Assembly (NCBI GenBank): GCA_020632955.1
Contig: JACKEO010000016.1
Coordinates: forward strand, 45,807-109,806
Source of the DNA: Alphaproteobacteria bacterium
GTDB lineage: Bacteria > Myxococcota_A > UBA796 > GCA-2862545
Reading direction: 5' to 3'
Length of the DNA: 64,000 nt
This document shows, piece after piece, positions 55,333 through 63,691 of the stretch. The translations under genes were made by a program, and so were the position numbers. Positions within the stretch are counted from its first letter, which is position 1. The number at the start of each line of letters is the position of its first letter. The notes below the pieces were generated by a model that was not told where the DNA came from, ran no database searches, and saw nothing but the letters and a program-made list of their open reading frames with translations.

Positions 55333-58269
55333 ATGCCCTCCTTCCACAGACCTGCTGCCGTGCTGGTGTCGGCGTGGGGTCTGGGGGTGGTCGGGCTGCT
55401 CACCTTCGGCATCCCGGTGAAGCCCGGGTCGGCGCCCATGGACGCGGTGGCGTCCACCCGGCGCGACCACGACCTGTCGCGGCTGCGGGTGGTGCACGAT
55501 GCGCTCGCGCCCATCGGCGAGACCTACGTCGAGCCGGAGCGCATCGACCCCGAGCGCATGTACGTGGAGGCGCTGGAGGCGGTGGAACGCCTGGTGCCGG
55601 AGGTGATGTTCGACCGGGAGGACGGGGTGGTGCGCGCCCAGGTGGGCTCCCGTCGCGCCACGCTCGACGTGCCCCGCATCACCGACCTGCGCGCCCTGGA
55701 GCGGGAGCTGCGCCGGGTGGCCACGCTGCTCGAGTCCGACCTCGACCCCGACGACATCCCCGACCCCGATCCCGACGTGGATCCCTTCACCCTGGTCGAG
55801 TTCGCGATGGGCAACGGCCTGCTCGCCACCCTCGATCCGCACTCCGCGCTGCTGCCGCCCGAGCAGTCCCGCGAGATGGACGTGGAGAACCGCGGCGAGT
55901 TCGGCGGACTGGGCATCAACATCGAGATCCGCGACGACCGGCTCACGGTGGAGCACGCGCTGCCGGGCAAGCCCGCGGCCACCGCCGGGGTGCGGTCGGG
56001 CGACCACGTGCGGCGGATCGATGGCCAGTCCACGATCAACCTCACCCTCGACGAGGCCGTGGAGCTGCTGCGCGGGCCCGTGGGCGCGCCCGTCACCCTC
56101 GAAGTGGTGCACGAGGGCGAGGCCGTGCCCGCCGAGGTGGTGGTCAAGCGCGGCAACATCAAGATCAACGAGGTGGAGGGCCACGCGCTGCCGGGCGGGG
56201 TGGCCTACGTGCGCATCCCCAGCTTCCACTCCTCGGTGCACGCCGACCTGGTCTCCCAGCTCAAGCAGCTCGCCCGGGGGGAGCCCGACGGCCTGCGCGG
56301 GCTGGTGCTCGACCTGCGCGACAACCCCGGCGGCTACCTGAACCAGGCCATCGCGGTGGCCGACACCTTCCTCGACGAGGGCGAGATCGTCTCCACCCGG
56401 GGCCCCCACGACCGCCGGCCGCAGACCGAGCTCGCGCGGGTGGCGGGCACGGAGGACCCGTACCCCATCGTGGTGCTCGCCAACGCGAACAGCGCCTCGG
56501 CGAGCGAGATCGTGGCGGGCGCCCTGCGGAACAACCAGCGCGCGGTGATCGTGGGCGAGCGCACCTTCGGCAAGGGCAGCGTGCAGAACCTCCACACGCT
56601 GCCCTACGACTCGAAGCTCAAGGTCACGATCGCGCACTACCTCACGCCCGGGGAGCGCAGCATCCAGTCCGTGGGCATCCCGGCCGACATCGAGCTGCTG
56701 CCGGTGGTGGCGGGGGAGCGTCGTCTCGAGGGGGTGCTGCGGCCCGACGCGCTCGTGTTCGGTCGGGAGCGGGTGAAGCGCGAGGCCGACCTCGACGAGC
56801 ACCTCGAGCGGCTCGACGGCGAGGACGAGCAGCCGATGTACGTGGTGCGCCACCTCCAGGCGTGGACGAGCCGCGTGGGCGGCCAGGGCCCGCCGGTGCC
56901 CGCGGAGGATCCGGAGCTCGCCTTCGCGCTCGACCTGCTGCACGTGAGCTCGCGTCCCTACCGGGGCGACATGCTCGCCGCCGCGGGTCCGCTCATCCGG
57001 CGCTGGGCCAGCCGTGGCGAGGCCGAGATCCAGGCGGCGATGGAGGGGCTCGGCCTGGACTGGCGGGAGGGTCCGCAGCCGGCAGCGCCCGATCTCGAGC
57101 TGACGCTGCAGCTCGGGCCCGACGGCACGCTGCACGCCGGCACCACGCGCGATGTGCGGGTGTCGGTCACCAACCACGGCGCCGAGGCGGTGCACCGGCT
57201 GGTGGCCGTGGCCCGCGACCACGACCGCCTCGACGGCCTGGAGTTCCCGCTGGGCCGGGTGGGTCCGGGCGAGACGCGGTCCTGGGCGCGCTCCGTGCGC
57301 GTGGAGGACGGCTGGCCCGACGAGGTGGCCGACGTGCGCTTCGTGCTGCGGTCGGCCGACGGCGCCACCCTCGGCGAACAGCGGGAGCGGGTGACGGTCA
57401 CGGGCCTCCCGCGTCCCCACCTCGCCTGGTCGTGGACCTTCGAGGAGGCCGACGGCAGCGTGGCCGTGGGCGACGAGGTGCGCGTGCGCCTCAGCGTGGT
57501 CAACCTCGGCGACGGCGCCAGCCGCGGGGCCATCGGGCGCATCCGCAACCGCTCCGGCCAGGCGCTCGACGTGCTCGTGGGCACCGTGCGGGCCGGCACG
57601 CCCCGCCACCCCGACGGCAGCGCCTGCCTGCCCTCGAAGCCCGGCGTGGAGGCCGGCCACGTCTACGGCGCCGTCACGGGCGTGCGGGTGGTGTCGGGCC
57701 TGGCGCCCGAGTGGCCCGAGGACTGCGTGCGCGTGCTCGACCCCGGGGAGCGCTGGGAGGGCACGTTCGCCGTGCGCGTCCTGGAGCCCCTGGGCGTGGG
57801 CTACCGCCTCGACCTCACGGTGGAGGACGAGCGCACCTACGACCACGCCGCCATCGTGCGCCAGGGCTTCTTCGGGTACTACGGCCAGGAGCAGACCCTG
57901 CGCTTCGGCCTGGGGGCGCTGCCCGCGTCCTCGCCGCTCTTCGAGCCGCCCCGCATCTCGCTCACGCGCGTGCCGGAGCTGGTGCTCGACGGCGACCGGC
58001 TCACCATCTCGGGGCGCGTGAGCGACGACGAGGGCCTCGACCACGTGCTCGTGTTCGTCGACGACGACAAGGTCTTCTTCGAGGGCAGCGCCCCCGGCGA
58101 GGCCCTGCCCACGCTGCCCTTCACCGCCAGCGCCACGGTGTCGCCCGGCACCCACACGGTCACCGTGCTCGCCCGCGACCTCGACGGCTTCTCGTCGGCG
58201 CGGTCGCGTGTGGTCCACCGCCCGCAGACCTCCTGGCAGGCCCAGGTGATACCCAGGGACGATCGCTAG
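55333..58269 (+). CDS. S41 C-terminal-processing protease with large C-terminal extension
   Basis: A 978-residue exported protease. A hydrophobic segment (AAVLVSAWGLGVVGLLTFGI) near residue 8 is a signal or anchor. The N-terminal helical region is followed by a PDZ domain (LGINIEIRDDRLTVEHALPG, AGVRSGDHVRRIDG). The catalytic core has VLDLRDNPGGYLNQAI, the serine in NANSASASEIVAGAL and the lysine in GERTFGKGSVQNL, so the dyad is intact. CtpA/Prc enzymes are usually 400-700 residues. Here about 400 residues follow, beta-rich with three or more Ig-like segments (VRVSVTNHGAEAVHRLVAVA, LVLDGDRLTISGRVSDDEGL), of unknown purpose. The ATG at 55333 follows GAGGAG. Confidence 0.9.
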   Translation: MPSFHRPAAVLVSAWGLGVVGLLTFGIPVKPGSAPMDAVASTRRDHDLSRLRVVHDALAPIGETYVEPERIDPERMYVEALEAVERLVPEVMFDREDGVVRAQVGSRRATLDVPRITDLRALERELRRVATLLESDLDPDDIPDPDPDVDPFTLVEFAMGNGLLATLDPHSALLPPEQSREMDVENRGEFGGLGINIEIRDDRLTVEHALPGKPAATAGVRSGDHVRRIDGQSTINLTLDEAVELLRGPVGAPVTLEVVHEGEAVPAEVVVKRGNIKINEVEGHALPGGVAYVRIPSFHSSVHADLVSQLKQLARGEPDGLRGLVLDLRDNPGGYLNQAIAVADTFLDEGEIVSTRGPHDRRPQTELARVAGTEDPYPIVVLANANSASASEIVAGALRNNQRAVIVGERTFGKGSVQNLHTLPYDSKLKVTIAHYLTPGERSIQSVGIPADIELLPVVAGERRLEGVLRPDALVFGRERVKREADLDEHLERLDGEDEQPMYVVRHLQAWTSRVGGQGPPVPAEDPELAFALDLLHVSSRPYRGDMLAAAGPLIRRWASRGEAEIQAAMEGLGLDWREGPQPAAPDLELTLQLGPDGTLHAGTTRDVRVSVTNHGAEAVHRLVAVARDHDRLDGLEFPLGRVGPGETRSWARSVRVEDGWPDEVADVRFVLRSADGATLGEQRERVTVTGLPRPHLAWSWTFEEADGSVAVGDEVRVRLSVVNLGDGASRGAIGRIRNRSGQALDVLVGTVRAGTPRHPDGSACLPSKPGVEAGHVYGAVTGVRVVSGLAPEWPEDCVRVLDPGERWEGTFAVRVLEPLGVGYRLDLTVEDERTYDHAAIVRQGFFGYYGQEQTLRFGLGALPASSPLFEPPRISLTRVPELVLDGDRLTISGRVSDDEGLDHVLVFVDDDKVFFEGSAPGEALPTLPFTASATVSPGTHTVTVLARDLDGFSSARSRVVHRPQTSWQAQVIPRDDR

Positions 58270-58283
58270 ATCGGGGTCCGGGC

Positions 58284-60680
58284 GTGCTGATCCTCCGCGG
58301 GGCGAGACACCACAACCTCGCGGGCTTCGATCTGGACCTGCCCACCGACGCCCTGGTGGTGGTGGTGGGGCGCTCGGGGTCGGGCAAGTCCTCGCTGGCC
58401 TTCGACACGCTGCACGCCGAGGGGCAGCGTCGCTACCTCGAGGCCCTGTCCTCGCACCTGCGCCAGGTGGTGGGCTCGCTGCCGCGCCCGCGGGTGGACG
58501 TCATCCACGGGCTGCCGCCCACCATCGCGCTCGCGCAGGACGGGGTGCGACCGGGGGGCGGGTCCACCGTGAGCACGCTGGCCGAGGTGGAGCCGGTGCT
58601 GCGGGTGCTGTTCGGACGGGCGGGTACGCTGCGCGATCCGGCCACCGGCGAAGCCGTGCACGCCACCCCCCACGACCGCATCGTGGAGGCGCTGCTCGCG
58701 CTGCCGGAGGGCACGCGCCTGCACCTGGAGGCCCCGCTGGGCACGGGTCGCGAGGCCGTGGCGGTGCTCGACGAGGTGCGTCGCGCCGGCTTCTCCCGCG
58801 TGCGCGTGGACGACGAGGTGCTCCCCCTCGATCGGGTGCGACCCGACGACCTGGAGGGGGCGGCCCGCCTCCGCATCGTGGTGGACCGCATCCGCGTCGG
58901 ACCCGATCGTCGGGACCGGCTGCACGACGCCGTCCGCACCACCACGCGCGCCGGCGGTGGGGTGCTGGTGGCGGTGACCGAGGAGGGGGAGCAGGTCTTC
59001 ACCGATCGGCCCTACAGCTTCGCCACGGGACGCACGCTGCCCGAGCTGCGGCCCGCGCTCTTCCTCGCGCCCGGTCCGGAGCACTGCGCCGCCTGCGCCG
59101 GCACGGGGCGCGCCGACACCGGCGACTGCCCCACCTGCGAGGGCACGGGACTGGGCGAGGTGGCGCGGGCCGTCACCGTGGCCGAGGACTGGACCCTGCC
59201 CCGGGTGTGGGCGACGCCGCTGGCGGAGGTGCGGGCGGCCGCGTCCGGCTGGCCCCGAGACGCCGTGTCGGCCCCGCTCCTCGACGAGCTGGGCGCGCGG
59301 CTGGGCGCGCTCGACGAGGGCGGCCTGGGGCACCTCACGCTGGGCCGGGCGGCGGGCACCCTGTCGGCGGGGGAGCTGCAGCGGGTGCGGCTGGCGCGCC
59401 AGGTGGGGGGCGACCTCACGGGCGTGCTCTACGTGCTCGACGAGCCCACCCTCGGCCTGGACGACGCCCAGGTGACCCGCCTGGTGGGGCTGCTGCGCAC
59501 CCTGCGCGACCGCGGCAACGGCCTCGTGGTGGTGGAGCACCACCCCGCGGTGGTGGCGGCCGCGGACCTGGTGGTGGAGATCGGGCCGGGCCCGGGGCGC
59601 GAGGGGGGCCGCCTGTTGTACGTGGGCCCGCCGGAGGGGCTGGCGGGGCAGGACACGCCGACGGGGCGCTGGCTGTCGGCTCCGGACCCGCTGCCGGCAC
59701 CGGAGCGCGAGGTGTCGGACTGGCTCACGCTCGAGGGCGCGCGGGGCGGGGTGCTGCGCGGCGACACCGTGAGGGTGGCACGCGGCGGGCTCACGGCCCT
59801 GGTGGGTCCCAGCGGAGCGGGCAAGACCCTGCTCCTCGAGGCCCTCGACGCCCACCTCCGGGCCCAGGTGGGCGGGGAAGGGGATCCGGGATCGGGTCGT
59901 CTCACGGGAGGCACGGGCCTCGCACGCGTGCTGCGGGTGGACGAGGCCGCGGCGGGGCGCAGCCGTCGCAGCGTGCCGGCCACCTACGTGGGCCTGTGGG
60001 ACGTGGTGCGCGACCTGCTGGCCGCCACGGCGGAGGCCCGCCTGCGCGGGCTCGAGGCCCGCATGTTCAGCCTCAACGTGCCCGGGGGGCGCTGCGAGGG
60101 CTGCGCCGGTCTCGGCGTGAGGACCGTGAGCCTGCACGTGCTGCCCGACGTGGAGGTGCCCTGCGAGGTGTGCGAGGGGCGCCGCTTCGCGCGCGACGTG
60201 CTGGAGGTGACCTGGAAGGGGAGGAGCGCCGCCGCCCTGCTCGAGGCCACCGCCGACGAGGCGCTGCCGCTGCTCGCGGGTCACCCGCGCCTGGAGGAGG
60301 CCTTGCGCGCCCTGCGGGACGTGGGGCTGGGCTACCTGCCGCTGGGCCAGCCCTCACCCTCGCTGTCGGGCGGCGAGGCGCGACGGCTGCGCCTGGCCCG
60401 GGAGCTGGTGCGGGCCCATCGCCGGGGCGCCGCCGACACGGTCTTCCTCCTCGACGAGCCCACGGCGGGGCTGCACCCGGTGGACGTGGCCGAGCTGGCG
60501 CACCTGCTCGCCCGCCTGGTGGACGACGGCGCCACGGTGGTGCTCGCGACCCACGACCTTCGCCTCGCTGCGGCGTGCGACCACGTGGTGGCGCTGGGTC
60601 CCGGGGTGGGCCCGCAGGGCGGCGGCGTCGTGGCCCAGGGGCACCCCGAAGCGGTGCTGGCGACTACCAGCGCCCGCTGA
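58284..60680 (+). CDS. UvrA-like ABC ATPase, remodelled N-terminal half
   Basis: A 798-residue UvrA-family protein (E. coli UvrA is 940). NBD1 has Walker A GRSGSGKSSLAFDTLHAEGQ, signature LSAGELQRVRLARQ and Walker B YVLDEPTLGLD. NBD2 has GPSGAGKTLLLEAL, SLSGGEARRLRLARE and FLLDEPTAGLH. The second zinc site is normal (GGRCEGCAGLGVR and PCEVCEG). The first is changed to CAACAGTGRADTGDCPTC (residues 268-285) and lacks the usual FSFN-type segment. Only about 75 residues separate it from the signature, against about 200 in E. coli. DNA-damage recognition or a transport or other role of the DrrC/UvrA2 type are possible. The start is a GTG at 58284, and the 3' end overlaps the next gene by 17 bp. 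Confidence 0.85.
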   Translation: MLILRGARHHNLAGFDLDLPTDALVVVVGRSGSGKSSLAFDTLHAEGQRRYLEALSSHLRQVVGSLPRPRVDVIHGLPPTIALAQDGVRPGGGSTVSTLAEVEPVLRVLFGRAGTLRDPATGEAVHATPHDRIVEALLALPEGTRLHLEAPLGTGREAVAVLDEVRRAGFSRVRVDDEVLPLDRVRPDDLEGAARLRIVVDRIRVGPDRRDRLHDAVRTTTRAGGGVLVAVTEEGEQVFTDRPYSFATGRTLPELRPALFLAPGPEHCAACAGTGRADTGDCPTCEGTGLGEVARAVTVAEDWTLPRVWATPLAEVRAAASGWPRDAVSAPLLDELGARLGALDEGGLGHLTLGRAAGTLSAGELQRVRLARQVGGDLTGVLYVLDEPTLGLDDAQVTRLVGLLRTLRDRGNGLVVVEHHPAVVAAADLVVEIGPGPGREGGRLLYVGPPEGLAGQDTPTGRWLSAPDPLPAPEREVSDWLTLEGARGGVLRGDTVRVARGGLTALVGPSGAGKTLLLEALDAHLRAQVGGEGDPGSGRLTGGTGLARVLRVDEAAAGRSRRSVPATYVGLWDVVRDLLAATAEARLRGLEARMFSLNVPGGRCEGCAGLGVRTVSLHVLPDVEVPCEVCEGRRFARDVLEVTWKGRSAAALLEATADEALPLLAGHPRLEEALRALRDVGLGYLPLGQPSPSLSGGEARRLRLARELVRAHRRGAADTVFLLDEPTAGLHPVDVAELAHLLARLVDDGATVVLATHDLRLAAACDHVVALGPGVGPQGGGVVAQGHPEAVLATTSAR

Positions 60681-62106
60681 AGCGCACCACGCCCAGCTTC
60701 TCGGCGCGGGCCATCACGCGGTCCACCACCTCGCCGTCCTCGGCGCGGCGATCGTAGCAGGGCAGGATCAGGCCCAGATCGGCGGCCTGCTCCAGCTCCT
60801 CCTGGCCCGGGTGGCGCAGGTAGAAGCACTCGTTGCCGTACTGCTCCTTGCTCACGTCGAGCGTGGGGATCGGGGCGGGCCTGCGCGGGTCGCGGCGCGC
60901 CATGCGGTCGGTGTCGAGGCAGTCCCAGAGCGTGTTCGCGGCGGCGTCGCGCTTCGTGAGCGGCTCGAAGCCGAAGACGTCGCCGAGGTGGGCGAGCACG
61001 CTGGTGTGGTCGAACTGCGTGTGGATCGTGGCCTGGCGGGCGTAGGGCCCCACCACGAGCGCGGGGATGCGGAAGCCGAGCTGGTCGAAGCCGTCGGCGG
61101 CGTGGTCGTCCTCGGTCTTCGGCGGCGCCACGTGGTCGAAGAAGCCGCCGTGCTCGTCGTAGTCCACCACGAACAGGCACCTGTCCCAGTGCGGGCTGTC
61201 GGCCAGCGCCTGGTACACGGTGCCCACGAGCGCCTGGCCCAGCATGGGCGGGTGCGGCGGGTGGTCGTCGTTCGTGGTGAAGGAGGGCTCGACGAAGCAC
61301 ACGGTGGGCAGACGGCCCGCCGCGGCGTCCTCGAAGAACTCCTCGATGGGACGCAGCCGGGGGTTGTCGACGAGGCCGCCCACCCGCTGCAGCAGCGAGG
61401 CGAAGGGCAGGTTGTGGAAGTAGACCTTCCACTCCACGCCGGCCTCGGTGAGGCGGTCGAAGATGGTGTCGTGGGTGAAGGGCACGCGACCGAAGTCGTT
61501 GGTGGTCATGCCCTCCGACGTGGCCGTGTAGGCGTAGATGCGGTTGGGCCACGTGGGCCCCATCACCGAGGCGAACCAGCGGTCGCAGAGCGCGTAGGCG
61601 TCGGCCAGCGCGTAGTACACCGGCAGGTCCTCGCGGTTGTGGTAGCCCATGGCCTCGCGGCTGTAGGAGGCCGTGCCCTTGCCGTGCTCCTTGACGAAGC
61701 CGTCGCAGGCGCCGTCGTTGAACTGCCGACGGCTCGAGGTCCAGCCGTGCGGCGGATCCTCCAGGCAGCCGGACTCGTGCAGGCGGAAGGGGGCCACCGG
61801 GGCGCCGTCGGCGTCGGGGTTGGTCATCGAGGTGGTGAGGCCGTCGACGTCGTCGCGGCCCTCCTCGAGCGCGAGCGCCCCGAAGTAGTGATCGAAGGTG
61901 CGGTTCTCCATCATCAGCACCACGTAGGTGTCGATGGCGGTGCGCGGGTCGGTGTCGACCGGGGCCGTGTCGCGGGTGTCGCCGGCGACGTCGGTGTCGT
62001 CCGGGTCGGCCTCGCCTCCCGGCCCGCAGCCCGTGGCGGCGGCGGCGCCGAACAGGCCGAGGCTCTTGAGGGTGTCGCGGCGCGTCGGTCCTTGGCTGGA
62101 GCCCAT
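60664..62106 (-). CDS. Phospholipase C/acid phosphatase-like phosphoesterase, Tat-exported
   Basis: A 480-residue protein. The N-terminus TRRDTLKSLGLFGAAAATGC has twin arginines, a hydrophobic stretch and a lipobox-like ending in Cys, so it may be a Tat-dependent lipoprotein. A D/T-rich linker follows (DPDDTDVAGDTRDTAPVDTD). The family motif VVLMMENRTFDHYFGALALE is at residue about 60. Metal and catalytic segments include VVDYDEHGGFFDHVAPPKTE and FDHTSVLAHLGDVFG. The phosphoesterase group covers bacterial phospholipases C and AcpA-type acid phosphatases; the substrate cannot be told. It is convergent with, and overlaps, the UvrA-like gene. Confidence 0.9.
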   Translation of the reverse strand: MGSSQGPTRRDTLKSLGLFGAAAATGCGPGGEADPDDTDVAGDTRDTAPVDTDPRTAIDTYVVLMMENRTFDHYFGALALEEGRDDVDGLTTSMTNPDADGAPVAPFRLHESGCLEDPPHGWTSSRRQFNDGACDGFVKEHGKGTASYSREAMGYHNREDLPVYYALADAYALCDRWFASVMGPTWPNRIYAYTATSEGMTTNDFGRVPFTHDTIFDRLTEAGVEWKVYFHNLPFASLLQRVGGLVDNPRLRPIEEFFEDAAAGRLPTVCFVEPSFTTNDDHPPHPPMLGQALVGTVYQALADSPHWDRCLFVVDYDEHGGFFDHVAPPKTEDDHAADGFDQLGFRIPALVVGPYARQATIHTQFDHTSVLAHLGDVFGFEPLTKRDAAANTLWDCLDTDRMARRDPRRPAPIPTLDVSKEQYGNECFYLRHPGQEELEQAADLGLILPCYDRRAEDGEVVDRVMARAEKLGVVRFSGRW

Positions 62107-62214
62107 GGTCCGGTCCTCCGTGGTGCCGCCAGCTTGGTCCCGTGGGGTCGGGTCGGCCAGCGGAAATGCGTGACGACTTGGTCAGGATCCGTGATCGGGT
62201 GCGTGGCTCCGCGC

Positions 62215-63597
62215 CTACAGGTGGACGCCCACGCCGAGCGCTCCCGCCACCGCCTCGAGCACGGCCTCCGAGGCGGAGGGGTGGGGGTGGATCGCGTGCA
62301 CCAGCGAGGCGGCCGTGGCCTCCGCGCTGCGCGCGACCACCAGCTCGGCGACGAGCTCGCTGGCCTCGGCGCCCACGATCGTGGCGCCGAGGATCTCCTC
62401 GGTGCGGGCGTCGACCACCACCTTGGTGAAGCCCTCGGGGTGGCCCATGCCCTGGGCGCGGCCGTTCGCGGCGAAGGGGAAGCGCCCCACGCGCACCTCG
62501 CGCCCCTGCTGGCGGGCGGCGGCCTCCGTGAGCCCGAGCGAGGCGAGCTGCGGCTGGCAGTACGTGACCGAGGGGATGCCCAGCAGGTCGACGTCGGGCA
62601 CCGCGAGGCCCGCGATGCGCTCCACGCACACGTGGGCCTGGCGCATCGCGAGGTGGGCCAGCGCGGGGCCGTGATCGCAGACGTCGCCCACCGCGTACAG
62701 CCCGGGCACGCGGGTGCGGAAGCTGGCGTCCACCTGCACGAAGCCGCGGGCGTCGGTGGCCGCGCCCAGGGCCTCCAGGCCGAGGTCGCCGCTGTTCGGG
62801 CTGACGCCCAGGGCCACGAGCACCACGTCGGCCTCGAGCGTGTCGCCGCCGGCCAGGTGGACCACGCAGCCCTCGCCCCGGCGCTCCACGCGCTCCACGC
62901 GCACGCCGGTGCGGAAGGCCACGCCCTGGGCCGTGAGCCCCTTCCGCACGACGGCGGCGGCCTCCGAGTCCTCCAGGGGCAGGATCTCGGGCTGGGCCTC
63001 CACCACGGTGACCTCGCTGCCGAGGCCGCGCCAGACGTAGGCGAACTCGCAGCCGATGGCGCCCGCGCCGAGGATCACGGCGCGGCCGGGCAGCTCCTCG
63101 CGCACGATGGCCTCGCGGGAGGTGAGGATGCGCTCGCCGTCGGGGACGATGCCGGGGAAGGTGCGGGCGCGCGCGCCCGTGGCGATCACGATGTGGCGCG
63201 CCGTGACCTCGCCGCCGTCGGGCCCGTCGAGGGCCACCCGTCCAGGGCCGACGAGGCGCGCCGTGCCCTGCAGGGCGGTGACCCCATGCTTGCGGAAGAG
63301 GCCGCCCACGCCCTTGCGGAAGCGCTGGGCCACCTTGCGCGAGCGGGCGATCACCGCGGGCATGTCGACGCCCGGAGCCGATGCCGTGAGCCCGAAGTCG
63401 GCGGCCTCACGCACCAGCCAGGCCACCTCGGCGCTGCGGATCAGCGCCTTGGACGGGATGCAGCCCCAGTTGAGGCAGACGCCGCCCAGGTGCTCCCGCT
63501 CCACGCAGGCCGTGCTCAGGCCGAGCTGGGCGGCCCGGATCGCGGCCGGGTAGCCTCCGGGTCCGGCGCCGAGGACGAGGAGATCGTAGTCGGGCAC
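62215..63597 (-). CDS. lpdA: Dihydrolipoyl dehydrogenase (E3)
   Basis: A 460-residue FAD- and NAD-dependent enzyme that reoxidises lipoamide in 2-oxoacid dehydrogenase complexes. FAD binding is VLGAGPGGYPAAIRAAQLGL. The redox disulfide is GGVCLNWGCIPSKAL (CxxxxC). NAD binding is VILGAGAIGCEFAYVWRGLG. YAVGDVCDHGPALAHLAMRQ is the second FAD site. The catalytic His-Glu pair is in HPHPSASEAVLEA at the C-terminus. The GTG start at 63597 was chosen because the conserved DYDLLVLGAG follows it directly; an in-frame extension upstream has no support. It lies downstream of an E2 gene in the same direction. Confidence 0.96.
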   Translation of the reverse strand: MPDYDLLVLGAGPGGYPAAIRAAQLGLSTACVEREHLGGVCLNWGCIPSKALIRSAEVAWLVREAADFGLTASAPGVDMPAVIARSRKVAQRFRKGVGGLFRKHGVTALQGTARLVGPGRVALDGPDGGEVTARHIVIATGARARTFPGIVPDGERILTSREAIVREELPGRAVILGAGAIGCEFAYVWRGLGSEVTVVEAQPEILPLEDSEAAAVVRKGLTAQGVAFRTGVRVERVERRGEGCVVHLAGGDTLEADVVLVALGVSPNSGDLGLEALGAATDARGFVQVDASFRTRVPGLYAVGDVCDHGPALAHLAMRQAHVCVERIAGLAVPDVDLLGIPSVTYCQPQLASLGLTEAAARQQGREVRVGRFPFAANGRAQGMGHPEGFTKVVVDARTEEILGATIVGAEASELVAELVVARSAEATAASLVHAIHPHPSASEAVLEAVAGALGVGVHL

Positions 63598-63656
63598 GAC
63601 GGCCTCCAGGGTGGAGAGGCTAACGAGGTGGTCGCCGCATGGGGGGCAGGGGGGCA

Positions 63657-63675
63657 CATCGGGACAGTCCCGATG
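63657..63675. promoter_or_regulatory. Perfect palindrome between the E2 gene and lpdA
   Basis: CATCGGGAC and GTCCCGATG flank a single A at 63666, making a 19-bp near-perfect dyad in the 94-bp gap. It could be an operator for a dimeric regulator of lpdA or a short hairpin. No T-tract follows. A TTAGCC box lies on the minus strand at 63623-63618, just before the lpdA start. Confidence 0.55.
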
Positions 63676-63691
63676 CGGAGCACCCGTGGCG

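Noticed and set aside
52080..60680. A 2866-codon open plus frame
   Set aside because: High GC removes stops. The first two thirds are antisense to PBP1A and out of frame with the S41 gene; only the part from 58284 is a protein (UvrA-like).
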